NCBI GenBank assembly: GCA_963921195.1
Contig: OY992537.1
Coordinates: 66,208,040-66,272,039 of the forward strand
DNA: 64,000 bases
Direction of reading: 5' to 3'
From: Pegoplata infirma
Taxonomy: Eukaryota; Arthropoda; Insecta; Diptera; Anthomyiidae
The position numbers and the translations under genes were made by a program. The notes below the pieces were generated by a model, which saw nothing but the letters and a program-made list of their open reading frames with translations, was not told the DNA's origin and did no database searches. Shown here piece after piece: positions 23,345 to 35,194 of the stretch (within the stretch, counting starts at the first letter, position 1; each line of letters begins with the position of its first letter).

Positions 23345-23830
23345 ATCATTTCTACTGCTCCAATGGTGCGTCATAGAGGGGTCATTTATAAGACCGACTC
23401 AAATAAATTTTTACGTCTTAACATTTCTTTGGAACAAACTAATACCCTATCTCCAATTTCTAAGGGGGCTCCCACACAAAAGGAAATTTTTTAAAATTTG
23501 CTCCAACCGCTCTAACTGCCCCAATAGTGCCCTTAGAGCAAAAAAAAATGTATGACCGACCCACAATATTTTTTTAGTCCAAACATTTTCTCTGAACATA
23601 CTTACCCTATCTATCTCTAATTGTTAAGGCTGTTCCCATACAATTTTTTTTATTTTTTGTAAATTTGTTTTATTTAATCAGCTTCTACCGGTCCAATGGT
23701 ACGTCCGAGAGGGGTCATTAGTAAGACCGACCCCCATTTATTTTTACCCTCCAACATTTTTGTAAAATATACCTACGCCCTATCTCCACTCCCTAAGTAT
23801 TCTAAATAATTTTTACCTATGTTATGGTGG
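23345..23830 (+). repeat. Degenerate tandem triplication, about 170 bp per unit
   Basis: Three successive segments share the order CCAATGGTGCGTC-like, GAGGGGTCATT, AAGACCGAC, CCAACATTT and CCCTATCTCCA. They start near 23350, 23505 and 23685. Units differ by many substitutions, so the duplications are old. The 81-codon frame at 23310-23555 lies inside and has no recognisable domain. Confidence 0.65.
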
Positions 23831-24850
23831 TCAACTTTGGCGCTCTGTAACTCACGATGAATTGTAATAGGGTCACTCCAAACTAGCTATTTTGAAAGCT
23901 TATATCATTGACTTTATTTGCCCTACTCATAATGTTTCAATCTGATAAATAGTTTGAAAGTTACATAAATATAAGCAATTTTTTTTTTGCAAACATGGCA
24001 ATTCCATTTCAAAATGGCAATATCTCGAGAGCCAGTCATTTGATATCAAGATCTTTACAAGATTCGTGTTCGGCATGGCAAATGCAATAAGATATGTGGT
24101 CTAATTTTTTTTTTTTTGAAAAATTTTTTGAAATTTACAATGGGAGTTGGCATTTATTTTCACCAAAAAAATATGTACTTTGAGTTAGCAGAATAACAAA
24201 AATGGATGTAAAACGACAACAAATTATTTTTTTGCTCTGAAATTTTTATTACAGATATGTATTACATAGGGGAGCTATTTGCCATCGGAAACTTTTTTCG
24301 GTCAAATTTGAGTTGGCATATTTTGAATATAGGTTCACGATATGAAAGTTTGTAATCGTCTTTATAAAATTTTCCTATATCTTTGAGACATAAATATGTT
24401 TGGTAAAGTTTGAGAAAACAAGTTTTTTGATTTTTTTTTTTTGTAAAAAAATGTAAAACTTTTTTAAACTTTTAAAAAAAATAAATTAATAAATTTTTAG
24501 TAACACAATTAAACAGTAACTTAAAAAACTAAAAATTTTGAGTGATGTTTTAATTGTGTCAATTGAAAATTTACTAAAATTTTTTGGCAATCATTTATAA
24601 ATTTTTTATTAAAAGTTTACTCAATACTATTAAATCGTTTACTGGTCCAAAATTGAGTATTTTTTTTATTTAATAGTATTACAAATTTACACAAAAATTT
24701 TTTTAATTTTTTTCTGTGTAGAGTGGAGGGTATGAAAATACAATTACAAATTTTGTGAATATGCTCAAAACAAAATATTTTTTGTTTAATAATTTCCCAA
24801 ATGTAGTCAGATAATAAATATAGTATGTTTGTGATATCATACACACATAT
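23831..24850. other. AT-rich sequence with no identified gene
   Basis: Motifs such as GGCGCTCTGTAACTC and CAATATCTCGAGAGCC resemble the CGAGATATCG-rich repeats elsewhere, but no element boundary could be placed. The 75-codon minus-strand frame at 24617-24844 is not supported. Confidence 0.45.
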
Positions 24851-24859
24851 TTACATCCG

Positions 24860-24958
24860 TGGCGCTACAGCTAAAATACAGCCTTGGCCTTCCTCACGAT
24901 CTGCCTCCATTCATATCTGTTCTTCGCCACTTCCATCCAGTTTCGAACAGCTAACACC
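24860..24958 (-). pseudogene. RTE-type non-LTR retrotransposon 3' fragment
   Basis: On the minus strand one frame reads RNWMEVAKNRYEWRQIVRKA followed by KAVF and a stop, then GCTGTAGCGCCACGG. A W..IV..AKA tail directly before the stop and a GGCGCTACAG-type 3' end resemble the C-terminal endings of RTE-clade retrotransposons. Only about 33 codons are present, so it is a short 5'-truncated relic. The clade assignment is from memory of the family ending and is moderate. Confidence 0.5.
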
Positions 24959-25159
24959 TAACCTAAGCATTGTTATGAGATCTGATGTTTGTGATATCGG
25001 TAAAATATAAATTGGCAACAAAAATAATTTTTATATTCTAAACATTTTGCAATTCTCCAAAATATTTTTTTTTTTAATTTTCTCAAGTAAAATTGCAGAA
25101 AACTTAAATTTTGATACATTTTGTAATGATGTAATTTTGTAATGTTCGAATAATTGTAA

Positions 25160-25707
25160 CACCGTCCGACAGCCAATATTAAACATGAACCGGATGATAT
25201 ACGTCTGAAAGTAGATATCAAATAGAGTAAAACTGCATTTACAGTGTTTTATTTTGTGATCCTGTTTCCTTTTAAAAGGACATCAAAATATATCTCTCCT
25301 AATTTTACATTTTTTTATATTGACATATCAGGATGTGAATAAAGTTCTTTAAAAACTTTATCAAAATATTTTGTTTAAAATTTTGAATTAAATTAATGGA
25401 TAAAGTTTTGAAAGGTGGTAACTTACCTCCTTTTCCCTGATATGGAAAAATAAAATAATAAAATTAGGGGAGAACCTCCTCTTTCATTTTCAATCACTAG
25501 TGGCATCCTACCACAAGTATAAATATTAAAAAAATATTTTTTCTTTTTAAATTGAATCCTCTAAAACTTTGAAGTCCTTTTAAAAGGAAAAAGGATAACG
25601 AAATGCAAAACTGTAAATGCAGTTTTACTACATTTAGTCTCTATCTGCAAACGTAGTATATTATCCAGTTCGTGTTTAACGACTTTTTTTTATTTTTTCA
25701 GACGGTG
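25160..25707. mobile_element. CACCGTCCGACAG-ended MITE, copy 1
   Basis: Left end CACCGTCCGACAGCC and right end, inverted, CACCGTCTGA; both sides are flanked by TAA (25157-25159, 25708-25710). Inner inverted blocks include AACTGCATTTACAGT and CCTTTTAAAAGGA near both ends. A second copy is at 62514-63074 with TA flanks, so the target core is TA. About 548 bp and non-coding. Confidence 0.82.
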
Positions 25708-25710
25708 TAA

Positions 25711-26377
25711 TCGATGGTAATATGTATGTATGTTTTAAAAATAGTTCAAGAAAACAATTTAATCCTATAATTTCTTTATATTTTGATACTCCTTCCATAA
25801 TTTTTAAATGTTTAAACCCATAATAAATTTGTTGCCGAAAGAAAGTCAGTATCAGCTCTTTTTGTAAAATCTTGTTTAAAATTTACTGTCTAAATTGTTC
25901 TATTTTTTTCACCATCCTCTTATGTACAAAAATAAGACAAAAAAACATTAATTTGTTGCTAATTGCTGATGCTAGCTAGAGTAAGTAGTAGTAGTTATAT
26001 TCAAACTAGAAATTTCTCTGCTAGCATAAACTCTTTCATGCATATTTGTTTAACTATAAAACCGACTGTTGCTGTTGTTTGCTAAATTTGTTACCAGTGC
26101 TCCTCCTGTTTTTGTTGTTAGTGTTTATTCTAAATTAAGCTGAAATTTATGTTGTATATATTGTAGTTCTTTCCTGTACATCAGAGTGGTATAGCAACGT
26201 CGTCATCATCAGCAACATCATCATCATGCAACATACAGAAAATTGCCATAAAATTTTAAATGTAGAAATAAAATAAAAATTGCAAAGTCACTGACATTAA
26301 CAAATTGTGTGCACTTGTTAGCATAGTTTTTAAATTTATATACAAATTTTTGTTATAAACAGACTTGTGTCCTTGTT
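25711..26377. other. AT-rich sequence, short CAT-type microsatellite
   Basis: A CATCATCAGCAACATCATCA stretch near 26205-26225 is a short trinucleotide repeat. Nothing else is recognised. Confidence 0.5.
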
Positions 26378-26382
26378 TTTTT

Positions 26383-26927
26383 ATACCCTCCAACCACAGT
26401 ATGAGGGTATACTCACTTTGTCATTCCGTGTGTAACGCATCGAAATATCGATCTAGGACCCCATAAAGTATATATTTTATTGATCAGTGATCGATTCTAA
26501 GACATTCTAGCGATGTCCGTCCGTCCGTCCGTCCGTCCGTCTGTCCGTCTGTCCGTCTGTAGAAGACACGATACAGTCTAAAATAAAAGAGCTAGACGTC
26601 CGAAGTTTGGCACGAATATGTCTTATATTCCTAGGCAGGTTAAGTTCGGAAATGAGCAAAATCGGACCATGGGGAAAAAAGTTCCCCCTTGGAGAACTAA
26701 ACCAACCTAAGAAAAAACGCATTTTTGCGGGGTTTTTTGTACTTTTGCTAAGCAAATGCAACATTCTTATGTCAGAAGAAGTTCAAAATCGCAAGGGGAA
26801 GGTGCCCCCTAACCAACCCCCCCCCCCCCAAAAAAATAAAGACGCCCCTGGATTTTTTTTTAGTTTTTTTTTACATTTTGGAGGGTATAAAAGATTCGGC
26901 ACAGCCGAATGTAACACTCTCACTTGT
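26383..26927 (+). mobile_element. DINE-1/Helentron-associated element, near full length
   Basis: Nearly identical to the copy at 20079: TATACCCTCCAACCACAG start, long GTCY tract (26516-26558), GGAGAACTAAACCAACC, C-tract (26816-26829), GGAGGGTATAAAAG, the hairpin GATTCGGCACAGCCGAAT and CTCTCACTTGTTTT. High similarity between the two suggests recent amplification. Open frames on both strands in this interval are shadows of the repeat. Confidence 0.87.
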
Positions 26928-27484
26928 TTTTTCTTTTTTTGGAAAAATTCTAGTAAATGTTTTCTCTAATTTGTTGAATGGCAAACATTTAATTTTAAAA
27001 TTTGTATAATTTTTATAAAATTTTAAATTTTTAAATATATTACTAAAAATAGTTTGTAAATCAATTCCCAAGTCAGTAGAAAATTTTTATATAATTATTT
27101 CTGTTTAGAAATAGTCTTAAGTTTATTTAAAAATATCATTATTCCAACTAATCTCAAACTATAACTTAAATTGTCATATGCTAATATTTTGCTTTCAGCT
27201 AAAATTTAATTAAATTAGTTTAATTGTGCTACATTTTGCTTTAATGCCATGGTAAACATTTTAAAATTTATTCTGTGTATATCAAAAATATCTACCTACC
27301 TCAAACTTGTATTAAATTTTTGGCACTCAAATAAACTTTGTCTTAGAAATACCAAAAGTATATATACTTTTAAGCAAATACACTGAGGGAAAAAATAGTA
27401 GTCAAATCAAAAATGTTGGTACTCATTTAAAAAAGTTGAATACGCGTACCCTTCTTCAAGCTAGTTTAGGTTGTGTTAAAATGG
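26928..27484. other. AT-rich sequence, no supported feature
   Basis: CACTGAGGGAAAAAATAG at 27382 matches the inverse of a block at about 45285-45304 and resembles a MITE terminus. No partner end was found nearby. Confidence 0.4.
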
Positions 27485-29245
27485 TGACAAAATCGGCAAA
27501 TGGCATTTCACTCCTCTTTATTTTGGACTTTAAAAATCATTAACACGAAAATCCTAGCTGATCCTTTTTTCGAGTTATTGCTAAATAATTACACTGTTCG
27601 ACAACAAAACCTCCTTCTGAAATACCCAACTGATTTTTTTAGATGTTGCTGCCCTAAATCTAAATTTCTTATCCAATTTTTCTATCACTTTTGGTGGTCC
27701 AATGTTACAGATTCTTCCAAAAATATTACTTGATTACATATAAAATTCACCTCCTGATTCCAAAACTGCAATTTACATTTTTCTAACATGTTCCTTTTTC
27801 GAGATATTCACGTTTGAAAATTTTTCCACGCAAAAATCTCGAACGCCAATGTCTCAAAAACGGAACAGGCTAGAAAAATTTGGATTGCAGTTTTGGAATC
27901 AGGAGGTCCAATTTATATGCAATCAAGTCCTATTTGTTGGAAGCAACATAACAGTGGACCCCCAAAAGTGCGAAATAAATTGTTTTTTCAATTTTTAACA
28001 GCGAATTTTTCAAAAACGCACTCAGAAAAAAAATTAACTAAAAAATGTGAAAACTAACTAAATTCAAGGAATATTGACAATGATTTAGCTCCATTGCAAT
28101 GTTTTCCTTCTTTTAAGTTCATATTTTTCTTAAAAATAAGGAAAGAAAAAAAATTTAATATTATGCCAATTTGAACTAAAAAATGGAAAAATTTTTATTT
28201 CAATTTAGTTCATACACATTTGAGAACCCGATTGGGTGAAGGCCCCATTGGGATCGGACCATTAGGTTCAGACCCCAATGGGCCCAGACCAAGTTGGGTT
28301 CCTTAAGAATCTTCATATTTTTTGATCCAAAATTTTTGTCCGTTTTGCTCTACCTTGCTTAGTTTTTGAGTTACGTGAATTTAGGGGACCACTGGGGTCT
28401 TGAGAATTTTAAAAACTCGATAACTTTAAAACTATTACCCGAAGAGCTTTTCGGTATTTGGCGGCTTGTTCTCCGTGTTAAGGGCTACAAAAATTCTTTT
28501 GGACTTTTTGTTGTGATGGTATTATTTACCGAGATATGATTATTTTAAAATGCCAACTTTTTTAAATCCAAAGTAAGGACCCATTGGGGTCCGCACATGT
28601 GCGATATTATGGTGATTCAAAAAACAAAAAATGGCCTCCATTTTGCTCTATCTGGCTTAGTTTTCGAGATATCGCCATTTTAAGTTTTTGAAAAAAAAAA
28701 TGTTCCTCAAATCTAAGAAAATTAACTAATTGGTAGAAAATTACGTCCTAAAACTAAAGAAGAGGAATATGTCTTAAAAATAAAGATTTTTGTCATATAT
28801 TTAGGTAAAATTTATTTGGCGGTAAGAATTTCTTCCATGTATTTGGGAATTCCATTTAAGGAAAATAATGGACTATTTAACAGTACATGAACTTAAATTT
28901 TTTCCTAACACTTAATAAAATTTCCCAACTTTTAGTTAAATTTACCTAAATTGTGAGAAATTTTATAAACTATTTTGAAGAACATTTTTCCAAAGTTCAA
29001 GTTAAGTCTTTTTTTTGAGTGCGGTACGTGCTAGAAAAAATGGGGTGGCAGATTTCGATTCAGGAGAGCAAAATCTATAAGAATCATTTGGATAATTCAC
29101 TGGGAGGGTTTTGTTGTCGAAAAGTGTAATTATTTAGCAATAACTCGAAAACAGGATCAGCTAGGACTTTTGCGTTAAAGATTTTTAAAGTTTAAAATAA
29201 AGGGGAGTGAAATGCCATTAGCCGATTTTTTAGATTAGGACCCTA
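27485..29245. mobile_element. Large foldback element with nested inner palindrome
   Basis: Left arm 27487-27608 (AAATCGGCAAATGGCATTTC, TCCTAGCTGATCC, TTATTGCTAAATAATTACAC, CGACAACAAAACC) is inverted at 29110-29235. A second inversion lies inside (CTCCTGATTCCAAAACTGCA at 27752 and its inverse near 27886-27906). The element is split by an insertion at 28019-29021. A shorter relative is at 61470-61830. No coding capacity. Confidence 0.8.
28019..29021. mobile_element. CACTCA-ended element inserted in the foldback
   Basis: Ends CACTCAGAAAAAAAATT and, inverted, CACTCAAAAAAAAGAC. The relative at 61750 reads CAAAAACGGTACGTGCTAG uninterrupted. Here it is split as CAAAAACG/CGGTACGTG, so borders are firm and the duplication is CG (2 bp). 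The interior (CAATGGGCCCAGACC, TAGCTCCATTGCAATG, TTTTGCTCTACCTTGC) resembles 1900-2541 in reverse. The 1,003-bp element has no coding frame. Confidence 0.78.
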
Positions 29246-29289
29246 CTGGCCCTATTTTTTTCCTAAGTCTTGCAATGATTATGCTTAAA

Positions 29290-30175
29290 CACGTGGGGGA
29301 AAAAGGGTTGAAATATTCAGCATGTGCGTCAACTCCTTGGAGGTTCCAGATATGGGGAAGCTCGGAGAGATTATTCCCGATCCCAAACCTGGGAAACCAA
29401 TAAGGTCCTGGATATTTTCTTTATCCCCTCGGGCGGGAGGGAGGTAGAATCTCCCCATGGCAGAGTATTAACATAGTTTTAATTCTGGTCACAGCACAAC
29501 GAGTGCGCTGTGTGAAACGACGACAGCCATACACGGAGATCTTAACAGTAAGCGCCCACACTGGAGGACTATAGTGGTCACTCTCGAAACTTCTTGGGAA
29601 ATGGGAACCTCAAAATCTCAACACTCAAATCGACGGCCACATTCTTCACAACCAAGTGGTTTTCAGGGAACAAAATATCCACATAAGTGCAGAGGGAATT
29701 CCCACGGAAAAAAAGCCAAGATTCTTAGGATCCACTTCGATAGCCTCTTTATGTTCGCGATGCATGCTGAAGAGATGACCAGGCAATTGAAAGGGAGGAA
29801 CTTTCTTTTAAAAGCGCTAAAGGGCAGCACCTGTGGAAAAGATAAGAACATGATCTAGACTACATACAAAGCCATAGGTCGTCGCCTTATCGACTATTCT
29901 GCCCCAGTTTGGTCGCCGTCCGTTAGCAACATGCAATGAAGAAAACTCCAAACTGCACAGAACAAGGCTCTCAGGGTGGTTACATGGTGTCATTCAATGG
30001 CATTCAAAGACCAACTACATGAGGTGACCAAAATTCTTTCCGTTCGGAACCATTTCTTGCTTCTCACTCGTCAATTTGTGCTACTTCGGCACCGGTGCAA
30101 ACAGGGCCAGCATGATCCAATTCCGGCCAAAAGTCTTTATCAATGTTGGATCCGTCTGAAAATGTGCTTCTAGAG
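29290..30175 (+). pseudogene. Jockey-clade non-LTR retrotransposon, degenerate reverse transcriptase
   Basis: Frames broken by stops and shifts encode a recognisable order of jockey-type RT features. First comes an IIPIPKPGKPIRSW-like stretch near 29370, where the family has a lysine-proline-glycine-lysine block. Then EKKPRFLG/IHFDSLF around 29708-29750, RNFLLKALKGSTCGKDK at 29795-29850, TTYKAIGRRLIDYSAPVWSP at 29860-29920, and KLQTAQNKALRV then KILSVRNHFLLL downstream. In the family this is the RT palm to thumb region of the second ORF, used for target-primed reverse transcription. The catalytic FADD-type motif lies in the missing or decayed middle. A stop interrupts the frame at 29858 and the region cannot produce a working enzyme. 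The C-terminal part continues at 31611 after intervening sequence. Confidence 0.8.
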
Positions 30176-30645
30176 GAATTCGAGGTCGCTGATTTCAAAA
30201 TTTAGCTAAAAACCAAAAAAATCAAAATGGCGGATCCAATATGGCGGATAATTTTTTTTTTTAATTGTCCGATTGAACTCAAAATTTGTTTTATGCGGGT
30301 CTTGGAGTTACTGAATAAGAATTGTTACTCCGAATTTTGAAAAACAAAATGGCGGACTAAATATGCTTCTTAAAGTTTAAAGAATGATCCAACTCGATCC
30401 AAAAGTCTTTATCGTTGTTGGATCCGTAGAGTATTTCAAGGTAGCTGATTTCAAAATTAAAATAAAAACGAAAAAAATCAAAATGGCGCATCCAATATGG
30501 CGGACAAATTTTTTTAATAATTGTCCGATTTAACTCAAATTTTGTTTTAAGGGTGTCTTGGAGTTACTGAATCTGAATTACTGGCGTGAATTTTGAAAAA
30601 CAAAATGGCGGACTAAATACGCTTAGTAAAGTTTGTTACAAGTAA
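30110..30645 (+). repeat. Tandem duplication of a 270-bp unit with ATGGCGGA motifs
   Basis: The series CAAAAGTCTTTATC, GTTGGATCCGT, GCTGATTTCAAAATT, AATCAAAATGGCG, GTCCGATT, GTCTTGGAGTTACTGAAT and CAAAATGGCGGACTAAATA occurs at 30127-30363 and again at 30398-30620. The left edge overlaps the jockey fragment, so retrotransposon-derived sequence may be part of the duplicated unit. Non-coding. Confidence 0.75.
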
Positions 30646-31580
30646 TTAAAAAACAGTTATATTCCTTTTCTTTGTCGAAGCTAGCTGAAAGTGTGGTCTA
30701 GTAAATTTCTGGGCCTGTTATCTTAAAATCGAACTGATAAAATTCAATATGGCGGAAATAATATGGCGGCTAGATTTTTTAACTTTGTCTGATCTAACTA
30801 AAAATTAGTTTTAAAAGTATTAAGAGTTTCTGAAGTTAAATCTACGCACATAATTTTTATATATATTTTTTTTTATTTTTAATATAAATATGGAAATGGT
30901 GTAAATGACTTACTTAGTTTCAGAATAGCTTTTGGAAATGGTGACGACAAATAATACACTTTTTTTCTTTATTTTGGAAATTCATTAAAAAATCTTTGAA
31001 TTTAATTGGAAATGGTGTAACTTTAAAACATTATTTTGGGTTAAATTATTTTTTCTAAAAACAAATCTCGGATCACTGCATATATAGCTGTAATTTCGCC
31101 ATTTATCATTTCGAGCAAGTTTGGGCAACTTTTTCCAAAAGATATGGATCCATTCTATATCAAAAAAAATATAGACCGATTGTATCGAACTGAGGATCGC
31201 TGAGGATTTTTTCGGCGCGAGGTAAATAGCTAAAAAATTATATTTTTTTCAAAAAAACGCGAATTGCTGCTAAGCACATGAGTTATATTTGTCCATGTTA
31301 TTTTCGTTACAAAGGCTTATATATAAGGTTGGACCACTGAAACAAAAAGTTAAACATTAGCAATAGAAGTTTGGAAAAAAATTAAAAAAGTATCTCAACT
31401 TTTAAAAAATTTTTACCAACTTTTTTAACTTTGAAGGCCTGTCAAAGGAAAGGGTGTAATTGGATCATAAAGATAAGTTCAGAAAACCTGCTTCTATATA
31501 TGCCCAACAAACTGGTAAACATTTTTTTGAGAATTTACAAATAAGGACTTTTGACCGGAAATCGATCTGTCTGGCCCTCT
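30646..31580. other. AT-rich spacer between the two jockey fragments
   Basis: Further AATATGGCGG motifs occur near 30750. Otherwise no gene, repeat border or RNA is recognised. The span separates the RT part from the C-terminal part of what was probably a single retrotransposon. Confidence 0.45.
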
Positions 31581-32025
31581 GTGCGGTGGTGAGAAAGGTC
31601 GGCACCGGAGGTGAGGTTTGACCTACGTTCCGAGAAATCGGTTATAGGTCACCACACCAATCTGGTGCAGAGTGGCAACTTAAAAGAGGCGCAGGCCAGT
31701 CTGCACTCCGAAATCGTCTCTGAGTTCATTGGGAGGATGAGAGACAATGTCGTACTAGGTGGCAGCCTCCTCTCACAACAAGAAAATAGCCTGCCTCTTA
31801 AGGTACGTACGACATTGTCCCAACTCAGGTCAGGTTACTCTAGGAAGTTAAACAGTTACCTGGGCAGAGTTAACTCGGTCGTCACGGTCGCCTGCCCTCT
31901 TTGTAACTCTGCATCCTATAACAAAATATATAACTTCGAGTGCACGCTCCGGCCAACCACACTAACTCCAAGGTCTTCATGAACCAATCCAGTCGGAGAA
32001 GCCCGCTTCCTCGAACTGGAATAGT
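31580..32025 (+). pseudogene. Jockey-clade retrotransposon C-terminal fragment
   Basis: The open stretch 31611-31982 contains SLPLKVRTTLSQLRSGYSRK then LNSYLGRV, followed by CPLCN and, after a degraded H region, FECTLRPTTLTPRSS. Reading past the stop in other frames gives TNPV and FLELE-like codons. This matches the end of jockey-clade ORF2 proteins, where an LAQLRSGYC motif is followed by a cysteine/histidine element and a PTTLTP..LW..P tail. The cysteine/histidine motif is incomplete. Codon use and GC content are higher than the surroundings, as expected for inserted coding sequence. The protein start given by the first ATG is arbitrary. Confidence 0.82.
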
Positions 32026-32029
32026 AACC

Positions 32030-34320
32030 TGTATGTCTACTATTTTCAATTTACCTCCCCAACGAAAAATTTAAAACAAATTTTAATTATATACTAATTT
32101 TCTTTTGTACTTATATTTGACAACTCCAGAAAAACAACACGAACTTGATTATTAAGGTTCGATTCTCCTAAAAAAAGGTTTACTACCTTACCCTACCCAA
32201 TACTCGGATTGTCCAGTTTGGCGACTAATTTTGTTATGGGCTTCCAAAGTTTCGCAAAAGCAGTTGAACCTACATGGTGTCACCGTATTTTGTGGGTCCA
32301 ACAGCTTCATCAGATCTTATGCTACCACTTAATTATACTAAGCAAAAATGTGGCTAATAGTGCGCTGAACAAATTCTGTTAACATATTGTGCCAAAAAAA
32401 AATTCTTTCTTTGCACCTTAAAAATTAACGTCTTTGACTTAAAAAATTCAAAAAAAAAGCCTCACAAACCCTAGATGAAATATAAAAATGTAATTTTTGT
32501 ATGTACGTCTCTCTAGGGAGTGAACCCGGTACTTAGGTGTGTTTGGAAAAAATGTAAGGGGTCAAAATAATGGGGGGTCAGTCTTACATTTTATTCATCT
32601 AGGGGCGACTGCTGGTCCTCTGTGGGGCTTTTAAGGTTCAGATTGGTCTGCAAAAGTAACAATGAATATTTTCAAATAAAGAAAAAATAAATGTTGTCAC
32701 TGTTTTATTTTCAAAATGAAATTGTTTATGCTTGAATTGAAATTTTTTCTCACTGTACTCATACACATATCACTTCCCATATGTTTGTATGTATTAACAT
32801 TGTTTTGTGTCTTAATGCACATAAATTAATTGACAAAAGTCTTTGTGTATGTAGATAAATACACATATAAATACATACATTTATATGAGTTTGTCAGTGT
32901 GCTATTTTGTTGAGAAGTGCGAGAGTAAGAGTGAGTATAAAATACCAAGACTTCAACAAATACATTAAATTAATTACGTAATGTAAACAACAAAACTACA
33001 CATTATTTTCATAAAATGCTATAAATTTTCATTCAACATACTGGATGTACTCTAGTTGTTGTAGTAAAATCAGCAAATTTATTTGTTTAAGTACATACAA
33101 CTAAAACTAGTCACAGCTACTTTTACTCACACTACTAAAGAACAGGAAGTGTAGGTTGAGTGTGTATTCAGATTAAGGTGGAACTTTTTCCAACATTTGG
33201 AAAAATTATTAATATTTGTTTTTTTGATATTTTTCTGATTTTTTTTTTTTTTTTTGACAAATTTTCAAGATTTTTACCAAAAAAAAATTTTGTAAATTTA
33301 CGAGAATTTCCTGTAAATATTATTTCTCCAAAAAGGTTCCAAATTTACATTTTGTTTGGTAAAAAGCTGGTAAAATTATAAAATTATTGGTAAAAACTTG
33401 TAAAATTAAAAGTCCAGGACTTCGAAAATTTTCAAAAAAATTTTTCGGGAATTGGAATAATTTTTTATGAAATTTTTTACTTCAATAGGCAAAAAAATGT
33501 GTGGGAAATGTTTTAATTTTTGTTCGATAAAGTCTACTGAAAATACATTTTCATGTTGAACAGTGTAATCATCAAAAACAAATAAGTGTCTCCTTCCTCT
33601 AAATACATGCACACTACACTTATTTCATTAGTAGTAGTTGCAGAATGAGTAGCAGTGGTAGTTGGGGTTTTTGTTAAATGTAAACATAAAATAACGCTGA
33701 CATTTAACACAAAATAAAAAAATACTATATCATCTCTACTAGATATATATATGTATATGTAAAAGTTTGAATTATAATGTAAATATGCATAGATACAAGG
33801 ACCCAGACTACAAGAAAAACTTGAGCCACAATGCCTTAACCTCCTACCAGCATTCCAATACAAACAAATAGGCTTTTTCCAAATGAGTTTATTTTGGTTT
33901 ATGATTATGTTGCCAAGTTATTGTGTATGTTTGTTTTATTTGGGTAAAGATCTTATTACAAGAGACGTTATAAATAGTATGAGTTTCTATTTTTATGACT
34001 TATGTGTGAAATTATGCTTACCAATCTTGTCTATGTATGCAGAAAATGTACTTGTTAATTGTATAATTATGAACATATGGAGGGAAAACATTTTTAAAGT
34101 TGTTTGCTCTACATTTATATCTATAGTATATACCTAGAAGATAGGAGACTATGTATAGTATGTCTAAGGGTTCTTAAAAGTTGAAGAATTGTCTAAAATA
34201 ATTTTAATATCTTTATATGCATACAAATACATTTTATATGAAATACTACACTCAAATGGTGCCTGTAAATTTTGTACTATTGCCCAAAAGATTAAATCAT
34301 GTAATGCTGAAGATATTGGT
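32030..34320. other. AT-rich sequence without recognised features
   Basis: No gene supported. Chance frames at 33160-33381, 33534-33863 and 33883-34137 show no domains. Short microsatellite-like runs of ATATAC type occur around 33740. A TGCCTGTAAATTTTGTACTA segment at 34260 matches repeats at 21010 and 21888. Confidence 0.5.
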
Positions 34321-34326
34321 ATAGAT

Positions 34327-34500
34327 TAGAGTGCCCCTTTTTTGGAAATGTTGGAAACGTTGAGACCGTACCTGCTATTTGTTTTTCCTATCTGACTTGA
34401 AAATAACATTTTACTCTCCTATGACCACAAATTTCCTAAAAAATAGAGCTGCTGCAGCGCACTGGGGTTGTACGGTAAATTATTATTTTTATTTTTTTTT
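34327..34500 (+). mobile_element. Fragment of the GAGTGTCCC foldback family
   Basis: TTAGAGTGCCCCTTTTTTGG, AAATGTTGGAAAC and GAGACCGTACC match the arm of the element at 13975-15070. The second arm is missing and similarity fades after about 34500, so this is an old, truncated copy. Confidence 0.65.
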
Positions 34501-34786
34501 GATTCGATAAGCGATGATTATAGTTGTTCTCTTGCCTTTAATATTATATGTTAGGCATTCCATATCAATATGTGCACCGTAAATTTCTGAATAGTTTGTA
34601 TGAATAGCTATAAGAAAATTAGGTTTTTGGTTTTTAAATTTTTCAAAAACTGGGTGTGGTCAACTAGGAGGCGTGGTCAAATACTGGAAAAATTGTAAAA
34701 TTTGTCTCGTTATAGTTGCCTTGATTAAATATTTATCAAATTAAAACGGAATGCACCACAATCTTAAAAACTCACATTCACGTAAA

Positions 34787-35085
34787 TTTTTTAACATGAT
34801 AATGTTTTTAGGCTGGTGTCTAATTTTAAAAAAAGTTGCAGGACGCCACCTCAGTTTGACTATATAAGCTAACAATTAACGAAAAAGAAAACAAGAATTA
34901 CTATTTTCATTTTCTTAAAACCAAAAATTTTAATAACTTGGGTTTGTAACTTGGATAATAATTCATCTCGTGGTGATAAAACCGTTTTTCACCAGCTGGT
35001 GAATAAAAATTAACATAATTATTTTTCAACAAAAAAAAAAATTTTTTTCATAAAATTTTTTTGTTTTTCATCAATTTTTTTCAAA
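34787..35085 (+). mobile_element. Array-bearing repeat, copy 4 (truncated array)
   Basis: TTTTTTAACATGATAATG, AGGCTGGTGTCTAATTTT, GCAGGACGCCACCTCAG, AACTTGGGTTTGTAAC and the palindromes TTCATCTCGTGGTGA and TTCACCAGCTGGTGAA are present. The T-rich array is reduced to about 70 bp before similarity ends. It provides the uninterrupted reference for the MITE insertion at 15884. Confidence 0.72.
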
Positions 35086-35194
35086 ATGACCCAATTTTTA
35101 CAAAATGACCCCTAAAACACGAAAATCAGCCCCAATTTTCTAATTTTATTGAAATAAACCAATGGAAAACGATATTTATATTCTATTCTATCAT

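Noticed and set aside
26507..26969. Frames of 85 and 120 codons overlapping on opposite strands
   Set aside because: Both lie in a DINE-1 copy and include its GTCY microsatellite and poly-C tract; the same peptides recur in the copy at 20.1 kb.
32040..34320. Search for a host exon in a feature-poor interval
   Set aside because: No frame with balanced codon use and splice sites was found; chance frames only.
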